DNA of 64,000 bases from Suillus spraguei. Lineage: Eukaryota; Basidiomycota; Agaricomycetes; Boletales; Suillaceae. The stretch is taken from assembly GCA_016800925.1 (NCBI GenBank), contig JABCPU010000298.1, positions 1-64,000 of the forward strand, read 5' to 3'. Of this stretch, positions 45,671 to 57,999 are shown one piece after another (position 1 is the stretch's first letter; the number at the start of each line of letters is the position of its first letter). The position numbers and the translations under genes were made by a program. Below the pieces are notes generated by a model. That model searched no databases. It worked only from the letters and a program-made list of their open reading frames with translations, and was not told where the DNA came from.

Positions 45671-46070
45671 ATACTAATTTTACATGATATACATTTTTGC
45701 GAGTTTCTGTCACATACCATATTTCACATCCCATCTCCACTATGATCTCTGGCCCTGATCTCCATATTTCCGGACCTCCGGCCCTCCCCAGCTAGCCTGC
45801 CAACCCTAAATTTGGGATTTGGGTCTCAGGTCTTGGTACTCAACACTCGGTGAACTGTGTAAGGAAATAGAAATCGTACATGATACAGATGTTTGCGAGT
45901 TTTGAAATTTCAAGTTTTGGGTCTCGGGCTTCAGCACTCAGCACTTCATACATTGCCAGGAATTCAGGATTTGGGTCTCAGGTCTTGTTACTTGACAATT
46001 GGTGAACTGTGTAAGGAAATAGAAAATTTACATGATATACATTTTGTGAGTTTGAAGTTTTAAATGTGTG
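45671..46070. repeat. Array S2, reverse, with LTR E end
   Basis: TTTTACATGATATACATTTTTG units, with 45707-45812 a reversed E-LTR end (TGTCACATACCATATTTCACATC to GCCAACCC). Confidence 0.65.
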
Positions 46071-48250
46071 GATCAAATTCCTTTTATTGTCTCACATTTT
46101 TCTGAGTCCCAAGTGCAGAATCACGAGTGCCAAACCTCGAAATTGTGGACTACCAGATGTCAGAGTTCGGGGTTCAGCACTAAAAATGTGTGGGTCAAAG
46201 TCTTTTTATTGCCTCACATTGATTCACACATTTTGAGTGCCGAACCCTGAACCCTGGCACCTGGCACTCAGGACTCGACACAAAATGTAAAGAATTTAAA
46301 ACCTATCTGTTGAGTCACCTTGTGCCGGGTGCCGGGTAACAATGTGAAACATATCAATCCATACATCTTAAGTGCCGAACCCCGAATGCCGGCACCCAGG
46401 ACTCGGGACTCATCACCATGTGAAAAATATTGATCTACATATTTTAAGTGCTGAACCCCAACCCCTGGCACCCAGGACTTAGAACAATGTGAGGCAATAC
46501 AGAGATATTGATTCACATGTATTGAGTGCCAAACCCCGAACTCTGGCACCCGGCACTCGGGACTCGGGCCTTGGGACTCATAACAATGTGAAAGATATCA
46601 ATGCACATATTTAGACACCAAACCCTGAACTCCGGCACCCGGCAGTCGGGAATCAGGACTCAGGCCTCATAATAATGTGAAAGATATTGATCCACATATT
46701 TTAACACCGAACCCCAAACCCCAGCACCTGGAAGTTAGAACAATGTGAGGCAATCCAAAGATATTGATTTACACATGTTGAGTGCCGAACCCCGAACTCC
46801 GGCACCCAGGAGTTAGAACAATGTGAGGCAATACAAAGATATTGATTTACACATGTTGAGTGCCGAACCCCAAACTCCGGCACCCGGCACTCGGGGATCA
46901 GGATTCAGGACTCATAACAATGTGAAAGATATCAATCCACACATTTTATGTGCTGAACCCTGAACTCCGGCACCTGGGAGTTAGAACAATGTGAGGCAAT
47001 ACACAGATATTGATTTACACATGTTGAGTGCCGAACCCCGAACTCCGGCACCCGGCACTCGGGACTTGGGCCTTGAAACTTATAACAATGTGAAAGATGT
47101 CGATGCACATATTCTCACCAAACCCCAAACCCCGGCACCCGGGAGTTAGAAATATGTGAGGCAATACAAAGATATTGATTTACACGTGTGGAGTGCCAAA
47201 CCCTGAACTTCGGCACCCGGCAGTTGGGAATCTGGACTCGGGACTCATAACCATGTGAAAGATATCGATCCACATATTTAACCACCCAACCCCGAACCCC
47301 AGCACCCGGGAGTGAGAACAATGTGAGTCAATACAAAGATATTGATGTACACATGTTGAATGCCGAACCCCGAACTGCGGCACCCGACACTCGGGACTCA
47401 GGACTTGGTACTCATAACAATGAGACAGATATCGATCCACATATTTTAACACTGAACCCCGAACACCACCACTTGTGAGTTAGAACCATGTGAGGCAATA
47501 CAAAGTTGAGTCCCAAATTACGATCACTGAGTGCCAGGTTACCATGTGAGGCAATACAAAGATATTGATTTACACATGTCGAGTGCTGAACCCTGAGCTC
47601 CGGCACCTGGGAGTTAGCACAATGTGAGGCAATACCATGATATTGATTTACACATGTTGAGTGCCAAACCCCGAGTGCCGGAGCTCAGGGTTCAGCAGTT
47701 AAAACAATGTGAAAGACCTCGATCCACATATTTTATGTGCCGAACCCCAAACTCCAGCACCCGGCACTCGGGACTCGGGACTTGGTACTCATAATGTGAA
47801 AGATCTTGAGCAACATATTGTCAGTGCTGAACCCTGAACCCCGGCACCCAGCACTCGCGACTCGGGACTCAGAACAATGTGAGGCAATAGACACCTATTG
47901 ATCCACACATTCTAAGTGCCAAACTCCGAACTCCGAAATCTGGTAGTCTACTATTTAGGGGTTCGCGGTTCGGTACTCGGGCTTTTGCACTTGAGACCGA
48001 AAACAATGTTAGGCAATAAAATGACTTTGATCCACACATTTTTGGTAGATATCTTTTTCATCTCAAATCTTGAATCTCGAGTGCCGAACCCCGAATCCCG
48101 AAATCTGGTAGTCTACAATTTCGGGGTTCGGTCCTCAGGACTCAGACACATGTCAGGCAACAACAAAACTTTGATCCACACATTTTTGGTAGATGTCTGT
48201 TTTGTCTCGAATCTCAAGTTTCTAGTTTCTAGTTTCAAGTTTGAATCTCC
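46071..48250. repeat. Satellite-like array S1, largest block
   Basis: More than 20 units; two length classes, one of 78 bp (AATGTGAGGCAATACAAAG, ATATTGATTTACACATG, TTGAGTGCCGAACCCCGAAC, TCCGGCACCCGGGAGTTAGAAC). From about 47036 it runs parallel to 9486 onward with few differences. Confidence 0.82.
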
Positions 48251-49016
48251 AGTTTTGAGTTCCTGGATTCAGGACTTGGCACCCGGCACCTGGCACCTCA
48301 ATTATCGATGAATGTCAGACATGATGAATTCAGGTTTTCGTGCTTCAGGGTTTAGATTTTGGTGGTCAATGGTAGGTATATGCACTCATAGGGTGCATGT
48401 ATCCTATGTGTTTGATTCTCTGGTGGCTACATCAGCTGTACGTCTTTATGATACATATCTAGGCCCACCCGTATATGTAATATATTTTACCTTGGCCCAC
48501 CCGTCTATGTAAAATTTCCCCATGTCGGCCCACCCGTCTATGCAATAGATATTTTACTGCACCCTCAGCCCACCCGTCTATGTAATACACCCCACGTCGG
48601 CCTACCCATATATGTAATATTCTCTCACCTCGGCCCACCCGTATATGTAATATTCTCTCACCTCAGCCCACCTGTATATGTAATATTCTCTTACCTTGGC
48701 CCACCCATCTATGCAATAATATTTGCCTTGCATCTCTCTTCAGCCCAGCTGTCTATAATATCCTACTCTACATACTACCCGGATGGGCCCACCCATCTCT
48801 GTCGGGGATGATATCCCCCTGGCCCATCCGTCAACATCAGAAATCATGTTTCCCTCAGCCCACCCGTCTCCATCGGAAATAATATTCCCCCCGGCCCATC
48901 CGTCAACATCGAGGATATACATAACCTCGGCCCATGGTCCGCTGGCCCGTCTTTGACGGGATATTATGTGGGTCGGGTGACCTGTATAGTATGGAGTTTG
49001 TCACTGAAGGGGCTCC
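48251..49016. repeat. Duplicated module with minisatellite S3, block 3
   Basis: Copy of 11080-11806: TTCGTGCTTCAGGGTTTAGATTTTGG, GTAGGTATATGCACTCATAGG, then S3 units, closing with GTATGGAGTTTGTCACTGAAGGGGCTCCA. It differs in the number of S3 units. Confidence 0.8.
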
Positions 49017-49017
49017 A

Positions 49018-49245
49018 CGACGCTAGTTCCGGTGGTATCATCGCTGACTGCGGCAACTTACCGCTGACTCAGACGCTTGTTTCGCAAATAAGTTAGACTC
49101 GAACTTGACCATACTAAATAGGCATCCCCCTTTAGGGTCAAACACTCTTGTTCTTACAAGTGAAGCAGACTAGATGGAGCGCAAGACTAACATACTAGTT
49201 TAGGCAGTGGTTTATCTACAGCCCAAGCTAGGTTGTATCTTTACA
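49018..49245 (+). mobile_element. D-type LTR end fragment
   Basis: Shares TTCTTACAAGTGAAGCAGACTAG, GTGGTTTATCTACAGCCCAAGC and the end TTGTATCTTTACA with 25850-26032. It sits between two S3 blocks. Confidence 0.65.
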
Positions 49246-49600
49246 TCGGCCCACCCATCTATGCAATAATATTTTCCTTGCATCTCTCTTCAGCCCAGCT
49301 GTCTATAATATCCTACTCTACATATTACCCAGATGGGCCCACCCATCTCCATCAGTGATGATATCCCCCTGGCCCATCTGTCAACATCAGAAATCATGTT
49401 TCCCTCAGCCCACCCATCTCTCCTGAAAATAAAATTCTCCCGGCCCACCCATCTCCATTGTAAATAATATTATCCCTGGCCCATCCATAACATCGAGGAT
49501 ATACATAACCTCAGCCCATGGTCCACTGGCCCGTCTTTGACGGGATATTATGTGGGTCGGGTGACCCGTATAGTACGGAGTTTGTCACTGAAGGGGCTCC
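49246..49600. repeat. Minisatellite S3, block 4
   Basis: Repeats the latter half of block 3 (CCTTGCATCTCTCTTCAGCCC, then CTGTCTATAATATCC) and ends again with CGGAGTTTGTCACTGAAGGGGCTCC. Confidence 0.75.
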
Positions 49601-49617
49601 CACTTTGTCTTGGCCGC

Positions 49618-50880
49618 TAAATGTGGACCCAATGGCAAGAAGCTAAAGCCATGCACTCACTTGTTGCAAATGGCCAATGTCAGCAATACAGGGTGGACTA
49701 CTTCCAGACATTCGCACCTACAGCCAACATGAGCAGCATATGTACAGCCTTGACAATGGTAGCACAAAGGGACTGGGAGATTCACCAAGTCGATATCAAG
49801 AGTGCATACCTATATGCAACCATCCAGGAAGGAATATACATGAGGGTGCTGCCAGGGTATCTGAGAGAAGAGCAGCAGGGAAAGGTCTTGAAACTTAAAA
49901 GAAGCTTACCAGGACTCAAGCAGACAGGATTCGAGTGGGCAGAAGAGTTAGCCAGCACCTTCAAGGAACTTGGTTTCAGTCAATTGAAGGTAAATCAGGC
50001 AATCTATTTTAAACATACCTCAAAGGAGCATGTTGTTATCACCATGTCCATCAATGACATGGCTGTCACCACTACCCATATCTCCCATATCACCCAGTTC
50101 AAGTCACAACTCCATCAATTTTTTGACATTTCAGACCTAGGAGAACTGAGCTGGTTGTTAGGCTTGAAGGTACCACAAGATAGGGTTGCACATACCATAA
50201 TGCTTTCCCAGAAAGCATATGTGGGTACCATAGTCAAGTGTTTCCGTCTGGGACACACTAAGAGATCCAACACCTATGGACTAGACTACCCTATCCAAAG
50301 ATCGGCTCCTTGATGTGCACCACAACAAGCACTCACCCCAATATTTCATTTGCAGTGGCAATGCTGTTGCAATTTATGCAAAGTCCTGGACAGCCCCATT
50401 TGGAGGCCAAGGCCACAGATGACTTCAAGCTTACTTTGGGTCCTACAGATGAAGGGCTAGAGGCATACATGGATGCAAACTGGGCATCTCGGCCTCACAG
50501 GCATTCCATGAGTGGTTATATCATCCTCCTGAATGGTGGACCAGTGGCCTGGAGTGCACGAAAACAGCCATTAATTGCATTATCTACAGCTGAAGCTGAG
50601 TACATAGCACTCACTAGTGTTGTGCACAAGCTCCTCTACCTCAAGCTACTCTTGTGTGACAACCAAACAGCAATAGCTCTCACATTATCTGGAAAGTTTC
50701 ACTCATGCATGAAGCATATTGACCTCAGGTACCATTTTGTCCATTTGCACATAAAGGACAGCATCTTCAAAATACTCTATTGCACTACTGACAACAATCT
50801 AGCTGATGCCTTCACCAAGGCTTTGCCCCAACCTTGCCTGCAGAAGCTACGCACTCTTAAGGGACTGGTTTGCACTTGAG
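49618..50880 (+). pseudogene. Ty1/copia pol, 3' half (RT and RNase H)
   Basis: RT begins mid-domain (VDYFQTFAPTANMSSICTAL, EIHQVDIKSAYLYATIQEGI, KLKRSLPGLKQTGFEW). The catalytic block reads TMSINDMAV, so the usual YxDD is lost. RNase H shows LEAYMDANWASRPHRHSMSG, VAWSARKQPLIALSTAEAEY and HIDLRYHFVHLHI, ending ADAFTKALP...LKGLVCT. A stop at 50311 and a small deletion after PHLEA. Everything upstream (gag, protease, integrase) is missing at the S3 boundary. Confidence 0.88.
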
Positions 50881-50895
50881 GGGGAGTGTTGGAGT
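50878..50895 (+). promoter_or_regulatory. Copia polypurine tract and 3' LTR start
   Basis: GAGGGGGAG, then TGTTGGAGTC at 50887, directly after the RNase H stop. The far end of this LTR could not be located. Confidence 0.7.
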
Positions 50896-51685
50896 CTGAC
50901 CGATCTGAGAGTGAAGAAGCCAAAGGATCCAAGATGGGAATGAGCAGGAGAGGATAAGAGATGTGGTCTGACCATAAGCCTAAAGAGGCCAATGGGGTGC
51001 AGCATGCTGACATCACCTGAGCCTCTGCAATATATGTCAAATGCTACCTATATTTTCTCATTGCTATTCCACTTACCATATAGTAGGCACTCTGGCGCAA
51101 AAACATCTCACTTCTTTCCAAGAGACTGAGATGTAAGTACCTAGTCACAAGTTGGGTACTTCAACTGTCAATAGAGCTCTTTCCAAGAGACTGAGATTTG
51201 CCTTGTTATCTAGTCCTTTAGCATGCCTGCTCCCTCCCCATTCATCTCATAACTTCACAGGTACTAGCTATTGTAGAAGGTATAAGATGATTTGGGGCAA
51301 GGTTTAATGCTGGTATTGGAATATTACTACATCCAAGCCTAAGTATGGTTGGTGAGGCATGAGATTGTTAAGCCTAATAAGGCTTACTAATTGGGCTAAC
51401 CAGGTGAATTTTTTTGAGGTTAAAGTTAATTTGTGACAACTCATTGACACTCATAGTACTCGCTCTGAGTGACGTGACGTATTGGCGAGTGTGTCATTTG
51501 CTACATGTCGGGGACGCTCGCAACGCAATGTGGACAGCCGCTCTCCTCAGCAACACTGGGCAATGACATTCTAACAAGGTGGATTCATGGTACGGGCTAG
51601 CCTCTAGGATCTCTGAGGTAAGTCAATCAACGTTTGCACCATTGGTAAACAAGCGAATTGTAAATTCCTGCCACCTGCCAGTATC
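50896..51685. other. Copia LTR continuation and intergenic DNA
   Basis: Probably LTR for the first few hundred bases (repeated TTTCCAAGAGACTGAGAT at 51115 and 51180). No gene seen. Confidence 0.4.
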
Positions 51686-51850
51686 AAATTCTTGTGCTCG
51701 CGATGACTCAGATCAACTACCTCATCATTGCTTTTTCGAGGGGGCGCATTTCATACGTGGCTAAGGCGCCCAACATTGTCATCACATGAGCTGGCAGATA
51801 CTATATAATCGACTACTTAGTATCAGAGTATGATACTATTGTCCGGTAAA
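51686..51850 (+). promoter_or_regulatory. Aspartic protease promoter, copy 1
   Basis: Shares TCGCGATGACTC, CTCATCATTGCTTTTTCGAGG and a TATA box CTATATAATC (51801) about 50 bp before ATG with the region upstream of 60089. Confidence 0.6.
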
Positions 51851-51852
51851 CC

Positions 51853-52911
51853 ATGTCCCTCGCTGCATCCTTTTTGATACTTTCCCTGGCTTTGTCAATC
51901 ACAGGATCGCCACTTGAAGTTCGCAAATTTCTCTATCACCCTGCCCCTTACCAGGAGGCTAAACTTCCCGAATGGCACTATTAGTAACTTCTTGCAGCGC
52001 GATAAAGCCCGTGTGGCGGCCTTGCGGGGCTACAATGCGCATGGTCAACGTGCTGAGAACGTTCCTGTGACAAACAGTCATTTTGATTGGACCGTACAAG
52101 TTGGCGTTGGCAACCCCCCCACAACCTGTTAGTTCAACACAGAGACAACATGCGTCTGCTAATGCATTATTGAAGACAACTTGGTCGTCGACTCCGGCAG
52201 CTCGATCACATGGGTTGGCGCCTCCAAAACATATGTGAAAACCGTCACTAGTGTCCCCACTGGCATCGCTGTAAGGGAAAGATCTGGTGCTGGTAACTTT
52301 CAAGTTGCGTCCTTCTTCCAAGGTATGACATACAACACTATCATAAGTTGAAAACTGGGTTACCTACGATTATCTGTAGGAATGATTTACCGCGATACCT
52401 TCACTCTCGGTGATGGGCTCACCGTCACCAATTTCCAACTCGCTGTTGCTTCTACTTTCTGAGGCCTCGATCCAGGTGAAGACGGTTATTTTGGCATCGG
52501 GCCTAGAGCCTTGTCAGTCCTATCTATGCCACTTGCCCCGCATGACACGATCCCGACTTTCACTGACGGCCTGTATGACCAGTACAATGCCCTACAGCCC
52601 TTAAACTTTCATATTGAGGGCGTACGTCAATTCTATTAGCCCTCTCACCCCTTGTTCACCATTTTGCACAGCGACTCTTCAGTCTCACGCCCAACGCCCA
52701 AATCTGGCCTCGTTCTTCCCCGAGGTTCAATCCCACTCTTGATCCCGATAACATATATCTCGTCGTTATGGACCTTGGCTTACCCACTGGCACAGGGCTT
52801 GACTTTAGTATTGGCTACACATTTATGCAGCGCTTCTACACTGTGCTTAATGGCTCCCGCCAACGTATCGGTTTTGCCCCAACTCAGTTCACTGATGCCA
52901 CCACCAACTAA
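51853..52911 (+). pseudogene. Polyporopepsin-like aspartic protease, broken
   Basis: A1-family pepsin-like secreted peptidase. Signal peptide MSLAASFLILSLALSITG. An extra A in CGCAAATTTC (about 51924) shifts the frame; the right frame then gives LNFPNGTISNFLQRDKARV and DWTVQVGVGNPPTTC. After an intron (about 52131-52188) the first active site reads LVVDSGSSITWVGA. A second intron is near 52322-52380. A TGA stands in STF.GLDPGEDGYFGIGPRA (about 52460). The segment with the second catalytic Asp is absent between LSMPLAPHDTIP and YNALQPLNFHIEG. The end (YLVVMDLGLPTGTGLDFSIG, YTFMQRFYTV) and stop match the copy at 60089. Confidence 0.8.
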
Positions 52912-53740
52912 TATGAAATTACCAAAGGATACAAAGGATTGTTTTTCATATGCAAAGCAGCTTACGGATTCGTATGGAGACATCTAGCATTTTGTCTATA
53001 GCATAGTGCTCGCCATTTTCCACCGCTTCAATGTATCGTATTGGATAAATAGCACATGTGTATTTTTTGTTGGATGATCGGGATGGACTCGGAAGTCAGG
53101 GAATTCGAACGGATTTTGGGGGACTCGAAGGAGGCTTGCAAATTTGATTAAACTTCGAGAAGAGACATTACATACCATTGTCACGACTCAGCAGTAGGAT
53201 GAAGCTGTGGAGGGTTTTTTTATGAACGACCGGTAACTTGAATAGTAGATCCTGGATGCATTCAAGATATCATGCCACGCTTATACACCTAGCCGTGATA
53301 GTGAATCTGTATTGATAGGTGCATTCGCAGATAGATCAAGTACAGAGAGAGGCTTACGCGGAAGGAGCTGCAACATAAACTTGTAAAGCCTAGATTCATT
53401 TCCACACAAAAGAGAACGTACAGGTGAAACAACGTGCTCTGTTTGCCGTCCTTGATCAGCGGGAATGAAACGCTCTCTGTTGTAGACGGTAGTTGTGGAT
53501 GCGGTGAAATTGACGCAGAACCACCAAAGTAGTGCTGCCGCGGTCCGGTTTGGTCCGGTTCAGAGGGTCAAGAACCCATCAGTTCGGAAATCAACATGTA
53601 CCACTACGCCAGCGGAGTTACCATATTAGGTAACTCTACGGACTGCACTTGTTCTTCGCTTTCACCCGTCTCCATATTTTAGTTCATCTTTCACTATAAC
53701 TTTTCTCGCTCACCTAGAATTTAGTTTTTTTAAAGTTCTA
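52912..53740. other. No gene seen
   Basis: Intergenic sequence 3' of the broken protease. No repeat unit or convincing reading frame was recognised. Confidence 0.4.
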
Positions 53741-54055
53741 ATGCAGATATTGACGAGCTCTTCAATGTTATTCGATAACTGTCACTGGTGCCACAGACCC
53801 CGCAAAATACACCTCAACTGGCTCTTTTTCCAAGGCTGGGTCGCACTTCGGCACTGTCGATTTACTTTCGACGCATATTTCATTCTACCAGCATTCAACA
53901 TCGTCGTGTTGCCATGCTGCTTGACTTGTAGAGCCCCAACCGCATCTGATATCATCTTGTGTGGTATCCACGACCCTGATGGCCCTGTCTGCCCCTTTCG
54001 TATTGATCCCTGGTCTGAAGATTGTTTTATTGGTGATGTGGATATTACTATCTGA
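53741..54055 (+). other. Open reading frame of unclear status
   Basis: 105 codons starting MQILTSSSMLFDNCHWCHRP, Cys-rich (CHWCHR, CCLTCRA, PVCPFRIDPWSEDCF), no family recognised. It overlaps a tandem duplication at its 3' end and has no clear promoter, so it may be chance. Confidence 0.2.
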
Positions 54056-54300
54056 TCTCTTGTGCCCTCTTCTACTCAGCATCTTTTCTAGTACCATATG
54101 ACATCTTCTCTAGTATCATACTATGGAGCTCTTATTGCCCATACCTTGCTACCCGACTCTGCCCCCTTTGCATTGATCCCTGGTTTGAAGATTTTTTATT
54201 GGTGATATGAATATTACTATTTGATATATCCCACTTAGCGTCTTTCTAGTACCATACTATGGAGCTTTTATTGTCTATACCTTGCTACCTGACCAAACTC
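53995..54300. repeat. Two-copy tandem duplication (about 170 bp)
   Basis: TTGATCCCTGGTCTGAAGATT, ATATTACTATCTGAT, CATACTATGGAGCTCTTATTG and ATACCTTGCTACCCGAC occur twice (from 54001 and from 54173) with about 10% change. Confidence 0.75.
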
Positions 54301-54706
54301 GTCCTCTCTATGATGTACTCCCTTAATGATAACAAACCCATTACTACTACTGACCAAGCCTTAAAAACATTTGAGGCTTGGTTGCCAATGCTGGGATGTG
54401 TATCGCGCACTTTATTAAAGTGGCGTTTGGAGCGTCATAGAAGTCGCTACAGTAGTCAATAAAAGAGTCACAAAAAGGGCGGACGGAAAGAACTGCGAAA
54501 ACAGTATGGTGGACACAATTGCGACCGCTGCTGGTATATATGTAGATAGATACTAAGACGCGCAAGTACTTACTGCTCAACGCCATGGTGCGATTATCAC
54601 AGAAAATATCAAAGTACCAGTCAAGCTCAAACAAGTGCGGGAGGCGGGACTAATAGTGTTATTTCTCGTAGTCTATATGCATACCTGTACTATATCTGCC
54701 AACAAT

Positions 54707-57631
54707 CTAATCCGCACATCGAACAACATCCTCGCAGCGGGGACATAAATCATGCTCCTCTTCGCGAGTATACGTCCAGCACCGTGGGCACTTACTCGAG
54801 GATGCAGGTCTAACGCGAATCGCCAACTCCAAGTCCGAGTCTACGCAAAAGGAATAAGGCGAATGCAGAATACCAGAAACAGCCTTCCAAGGTATAGAAC
54901 ATAACATACCGGGTATATCCATTGAAGAGACATAGGACCACGCGAATGAACTAGTGCCGAGAGAGCCTTCGTCCGTAATGTTGGCATTAGAAACGATGAA
55001 AAGCGTTTTCAGGAACGCTTCTGCACGGAAATACCGTTTAGTTACGAAAGATGGGAAGATCAAACTGCTCACCTTCGCGTTCAATTAGCTGTAGTAAATA
55101 CGGTTGCACGGATATATCGTTGGGCAGGATAATATCGACCTCAGCTTCAAGAGAGCTCTTTAGATTTCTACATCGAAACATGCTTAGACTACGAACGCAA
55201 AAAAAAATTGGCCACTGACTTGTCCCTTCGGGCCTTTTCCAAAAGAGATAGCACAACATTGCGCATCCTCAGCAAACTAGTCATGTCTTGTTCGGCATGC
55301 GGATCATTCCACTCAGCGCTCTACATAGTTCTTATCAAGGAAAGTACATGCAGCTGTGACATCAATACTCACGACGGGAGTCCACTTCTTCGTAAAGACG
55401 GATAGCTGGGACACGGTTTCATCACCTTCATGGAGAGTACTGTGGATTTCCTCTGCTAGGTAAGGGAGCACCGGGGCCATTACAGAGGTCATACAGTCGA
55501 GGACCTGGTACGAACATTAATGAACCATATATTCTCACTGGATGGCGCTCACTTTAGCAAGGGTAGACACAACCGCCCGTCTCTCAACACTTTGAATGTC
55601 ATCGGCATAGAGACAGTCCTTCGTGATGTCAAAGTAGAGCGATGACAACGTGATGTTTGCAAAGTTGGTTAAGGAATTCATGACTAGCGTAGAGAATATA
55701 AGCTTGGAAATTCCATGAACACGATGAGCTCTCACCTTTCGGGAAATTGTAGTTTGTATATCCCTCTGCAGCAGTTTGATCAAGCTTGTAAAGCTCATTC
55801 ATCACAAAACGCTCCGCCTGTCACAACAATCAAATTTGGCATTAAACATTAAATGAATGCATGGACTGACCAAGCCCAGTTCGCTGCGTTCAACTGGAAC
55901 GAAGTGCTCTCGTTCAGCAGTTGTACCAATGTTTCCAAGAACAAACCGAGCAGAATTACGGATCCTCCTCATGGATTCCGCACATTGTGCAAGAACTGTG
56001 GCTCCAATGGACGTATCTCGCCAATACTCGACAGTCGCCACCCATAAGCGGAGGACATCAGCACCATACGCAGGTTCTTTCTTCTTATCCTGTCAACCGC
56101 AAAACTTCAACAGACTGTATGCGCAAAATAGGCGATAACCGACCTTGCCACCGTGGATGATGGTCATCGGGCTGACGATGTTTCCGAGGGATTTACTCAT
56201 CTTCTTGCCCGCCTCATCAGCCCACCAGATCTTCTCCTTTTATTTCATTAATAACGTCATAGGGTCCAATGATGTGCTCCAATGCGACAAGACGATCTTT
56301 AGCAACGATGAGAGCATCCTCCTTGACAGATGAGCGCACGATACTGTAAGTCAATTCGGGATGAACGGCAATGCCCTAATGAAGGACATTGATATTTGTG
56401 AGGATGTAAAATAAGAAAACTCATCCATACCATGTTTGCTGTTAGAGTCCAAGGTGTAGTGGTCCATACCAGCGAACTCGTCGAAGGCTCCTTGGCTAAG
56501 ACCTCCCGGAGAGCAGTGCTCGCAAATGCAGTCCGTGAGTCCAACGGAAAGGTCACATAGACTGAATGTGAGACATGTTCATCGTTATAGACGAGCTCCG
56601 CTTCCGCGAGAGCGGAATGTGACGAGGGAGAGTAATGTACTGGTCGGTAGTGCCGGTAAATAAGACCTACGTGATATGCAAAATAAATGATAAAATTGGG
56701 CACAGACAAGAGTTGCGTACCTTGCTCGACCATTTGTTGAAATACCCGAAGCTGACGGATTTCATAGTCATGGTCTTCAGGAAGAGATCCGTAAGTCAAA
56801 ATGTAGCCATATATCTTTCTCAAGACGTACCAAGCGTGCGGAAGGTCGTTTGGGGGCTCCAATCGGCCATTATGCAAAACTGCTCGAATTCCTCCTGCTG
56901 CGTCTTCATTTCGCGCTCTGCAGTTGCTTTGGCTGCTGCGCGTATGACATTTGGGGGTAACGAAAGGGCATCCTTCTAAATTTTATATTTGTTCGACGCG
57001 ACATCACTAAGAGGAAAGAGCTACGCGCCTTTAACTCCTGTAGAGCCTTGTTTTCGATAGGTAAACCATGGCAGTCCCAGCCAGGATGGTAGCTTTGATG
57101 GATGAGTGGTACTAATCAACCGTAAGAGAGAAGAACTCACTGCACTTGATGACCTGATAAGACTTGGTACCTGTTGATGATGTCCTTTATAATTTTATTT
57201 AAAGCATGTCCTGGAGATAATAAAATGTTGATATCGTAGATTTCTTATATTGCTCTGTGCATACCCATGTGAAGGTGACCGTTCGCATAAGGAGGGCCAT
57301 CGAGCAGAACGAAAAGTGGTCCGTGTACATTCTGAGCCTACATACTGCTGGATCTAACAAGAAGCATTGATAGGTTTGAGCAACGCACCTGCCACCGATA
57401 CAGCTCTTCGCAAGTCTTGCTTTGAAATGACGACTCGGACTTTGCTGGGTCTACCCGGAGCGGAAATGTGGTTTTCGGCAGAAGAAGAGTCTTTGAATAG
57501 GCTTTGGGGTCTGTGCTGGCGTTCTTCAAAGATTGAGACACATGGCAAGTAGAGAAATGGCGACTTTTGGATAACTTGAGGAACTGCAAGTGAACTGGCC
57601 TCGTGGCGATTGGTCCAACCACCAGACACAT
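54707..57631 (-). pseudogene. ISM1: Mitochondrial isoleucyl-tRNA synthetase with central deletion
   Basis: Class I synthetase charging mitochondrial tRNA-Ile. Exon 1 (57631-57389) gives a Ser/Arg-rich import presequence (FLKLSKSRHFSTCHVSQSL). Exon 2 (57337-57265) has the HIGH-type motif in LLDGPPYANGHLHMG; exon 3 is 57210-57141; exon 4 (57092-57025) has YHPGWDCHGLPIENKALQEL. Later exons carry the start of the editing domain (LVWTTTPWTLTANM, VAKDRLVALEHIIGPYDV). At 56218-56232 the frame breaks at IKGEDL and the next sequence is EAGKKMSKSLGNIVSP: the rest of CP1 editing and catalytic core (roughly 250-300 residues) is missing. Downstream, the anticodon domain (EPAYGADVLRLWVA, RRIRNSARFVLGNIG) and the C-terminal zinc motif CPRCWTYTREEEHDLCPRC are well kept with good introns. 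It is either a deleted copy of an essential gene or an assembly collapse. Confidence 0.85.
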
Positions 57632-57999
57632 GAAGTTAGGAATGCAGTCAACCCAAATGACCGAAAAATGAGTGTAACCCTAACCCTATGACAAGCGCTT
57701 TGTGAACTAGCAATTCTCCTTCCACAGAATGACAACAACATTCACTGCGGAAACGAGAAATATTTTGATCAGATGATATTCCGAGGGAGACAGGAAGAAT
57801 AATCAGAGGCAAAACGTGCGTAGCTCATAATACGACGTAAATCAGACGTGTAGCAAAATGTAAGAGCTCATAGTTGCAAACAGAACATTTTCGAAAAATT
57901 TCCTCATGATCTTCATATTTGCTCGTGAAATATATACTGTCCCAACACAAATCAGCCCGTGTATATGGTATCCTCAACCGTCTGAATACACTCTGCTTA
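57632..57999. other. Upstream region of IleRS
   Basis: No gene. CCTAACCCTAACCC-like GTAACCCTAACCCTATG at 57675 is a short telomere-like match (two units), likely chance. No TATA box is evident. Confidence 0.4.

Noticed and set aside
57675..57692. Telomere-like CCCTAACCCTA
   Set aside because: Only two units within unique sequence upstream of IleRS; no array, likely chance.
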